Origin: Heterocephalus glaber
Lineage: Eukaryota > Chordata > Mammalia > Rodentia > Bathyergidae
DNA: 64,000 bases
Assembly: GCF_000247695.1 (NCBI RefSeq)
Contig: NW_004624730.1
Span: forward strand, 33,396,524 to 33,460,523
Direction of reading: 5' to 3'
The notes under the pieces were generated by a model. That model was not told where the DNA came from and searched no databases. It was given only the letters and a program-made list of their open reading frames with translations. Positions 62,887 to 64,000 of this stretch are shown here, piece after piece. The stretch's first letter is position 1. The number at the start of each line of letters is the position of its first letter. The translations under genes were made by a program, and so were the position numbers.

Positions 62887-63204
62887 CAAAACCAAAACTA
62901 TATTGTAGCACATTAATTCACTGAGCCTAAATTTTCTCATTTGTAAAAGGTGGATAAAAACATCAATCCTCACTCCTCTCATGGGATCGGTTAGAATAAG
63001 GCGAGTTTTGGAAGTCAGGATTGGCTCATTCTGGATCCTTGATATCTGAACTAGAGCCTGACACAGCAAATGTCGTCTGCATTAGAATAGCTGAGTATTT
63101 GTTAAAAGGGGAAGTGTTCCAAGCTAAGCGTCATTATTATTCCCCAACTATTTAGACCCCAAGTAATCAAATTCAAGATTCAATTAATACGTGTCATGTT
63201 TTGC

Positions 63205-63365
63205 CCTGAGCTACATCTCCAGCTCTTCTAAAAGTTTTTATTTCGGGACAGTGTCTCCCTAAGTCACTAAATTGCCCAAGCCAGGGTCGAATTTGCAATC
63301 TTTCTGCCTCACCCTACCAGACTGCTAGCTAGGATTTTAGGTGTTTGTCACTACACCAGGCTGTC
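63205..63365 (-). mobile_element. B1-dID composite SINE, old
   Basis: GAGCTACATCTCCAGCTCTT, then B1 to CACTACACCAGGCTG, antisense. Confidence 0.65.
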
Positions 63366-63569
63366 TTGACAGGCGCCAAGGGGTAGCTGGAGGGACTGCA
63401 GTTGCTTCCTCCAAAGGGTTCTACAGAAGCACAGCTTCAGGACCAAGTCCCCTGGCTCACCTGCCTCTCACATTGCTGCTCCCATCCTCTCTTCTCTCTG
63501 GAAGTACTGCACACGCTGTAGAACTTTTGCTGCACCTAAAAAGATCAAATCCCACACTGACGTCCCTTG

Positions 63570-64000
63570 AGCTGAGGCCATGAAACTTTTTCAAAGCAGA
63601 AAGCAGCCCGGGCCTCTCCACATCAGGAAACTGGAGATAAGGACGCGCCAGCGGTAAGAATTACCGAGAGGCGTAGTGCGCGGGAGGCCTCGCGAAAGCC
63701 GCCAATCCTCCACAACCGCCAAAGACCGCAGACCGCCGGCCGGGGACGGTGGGCTCGCACTTGGGTTTGTCTGTGGGCGGTCTCGTGAGTGGGCGGGGCG
63801 GTCTCGGGCTCGGGGCGGGGCCGGGGGCCGGCCCCTCCTTCCAGAGCGAGCTTCTGGTTGAGGGCGGACCGGGCCGGTCCCTCAGGGCGGGCTTCCGGCT
63901 TGGGGGCGGGGAAGACGCAGGCCCCTCCTTCAGGGGCGGGCCCACAGGGCCGGGCCCACAGGGCCGCGGCTTCTTCCCCGGGGGCGGGGCCTGGCGGGGG
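63570..64000 (+). promoter_or_regulatory. CpG island at window end, candidate GMPS promoter
   Basis: Strong CpG island with repeated GC boxes of the GGGGCGGGG type, continuing to the end of the window. In mammals GMPS lies head-to-head with SLC33A1 at roughly this distance, so this is probably its promoter on the + strand. No GMPS coding sequence is inside the window, and both orientation and gene identity rest on synteny. Confidence 0.55.

Noticed and set aside
63676..63861. Small open frames in the terminal CpG island as GMPS exon 1
   Set aside because: They do not resemble the GMPS N-terminus; exon 1 coding sequence probably lies past the window.

Overview
The window is mammalian nuclear DNA, almost certainly from a rodent. 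It carries five exon-intron boundaries with GT/AG splice sites, CpG-island promoters, and very dense rodent-type SINEs: tRNA-Ala/ID-like elements ending in GGTACC plus an A-run, B1 elements with the internal tandem duplication, and composite B1-dID elements. ERVL-MaLR LTRs and L1 3' ends are also present. The exact species cannot be read from the sequence. The ID subfamily ending in CCCCGGTACC looks lineage-specific, and a non-murid rodent (for example Castorimorpha) is only a guess.

Region 1 (about 1-3.4 kb) is repeat-rich intergenic DNA. Region 2 (about 3.4-21.5 kb) is a nest of endogenous retroviruses. An old, heavily mutated class I (gamma-like) ERV runs on the + strand from LTR remnants near 4.0 kb to 21.5 kb. 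A younger class I ERV is inserted in its integrase gene. A 100-N gap (13680-13779) splits the region. The 5.9 kb before the young provirus (3387 onward) reappears after the gap (13780 onward) with a constant 10,393-bp offset. In the first copy the young ERV is a provirus with internal sequence; in the second it is a solo LTR flanked by the 5-bp repeat TTCTT. The simplest reading is that two alleles of one locus (provirus and solo LTR) were placed in series by the assembler.

Region 3 (about 21.5-29 kb) is AT-rich intergenic DNA with SINEs and two MaLR LTRs. Region 4 (about 28.9-46.9 kb) is the only host protein-coding gene seen: SLC33A1 (acetyl-CoA transporter of the ER membrane), on the minus strand. 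It has six coding exons totalling 1650 nt, which gives a 549-aa product, the family's usual length. Its CpG-island promoter is at about 45.9-46.9 kb. Intron 1 holds a complete class II-type solo LTR with a perfect 6-bp target duplication (ATTGGT).

Region 5 (about 46.9-63.5 kb) is intergenic, with SINEs, L1 3' ends and MaLR pieces. It includes a 38-bp insertion made of the 5' half of tRNA-Gln between 13-bp direct repeats, and two ID SINEs sharing one target duplication. The window ends in a second CpG island (about 63.57-64.0 kb). From mammalian synteny this is probably the promoter of GMPS, divergent from SLC33A1, but no GMPS coding exon is visible. No wholly new biological system was found. 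The most notable signals are the provirus/solo-LTR allele pair with its assembly artefact, the tailless tRNA retropseudogene, and the stack of nested insertions.
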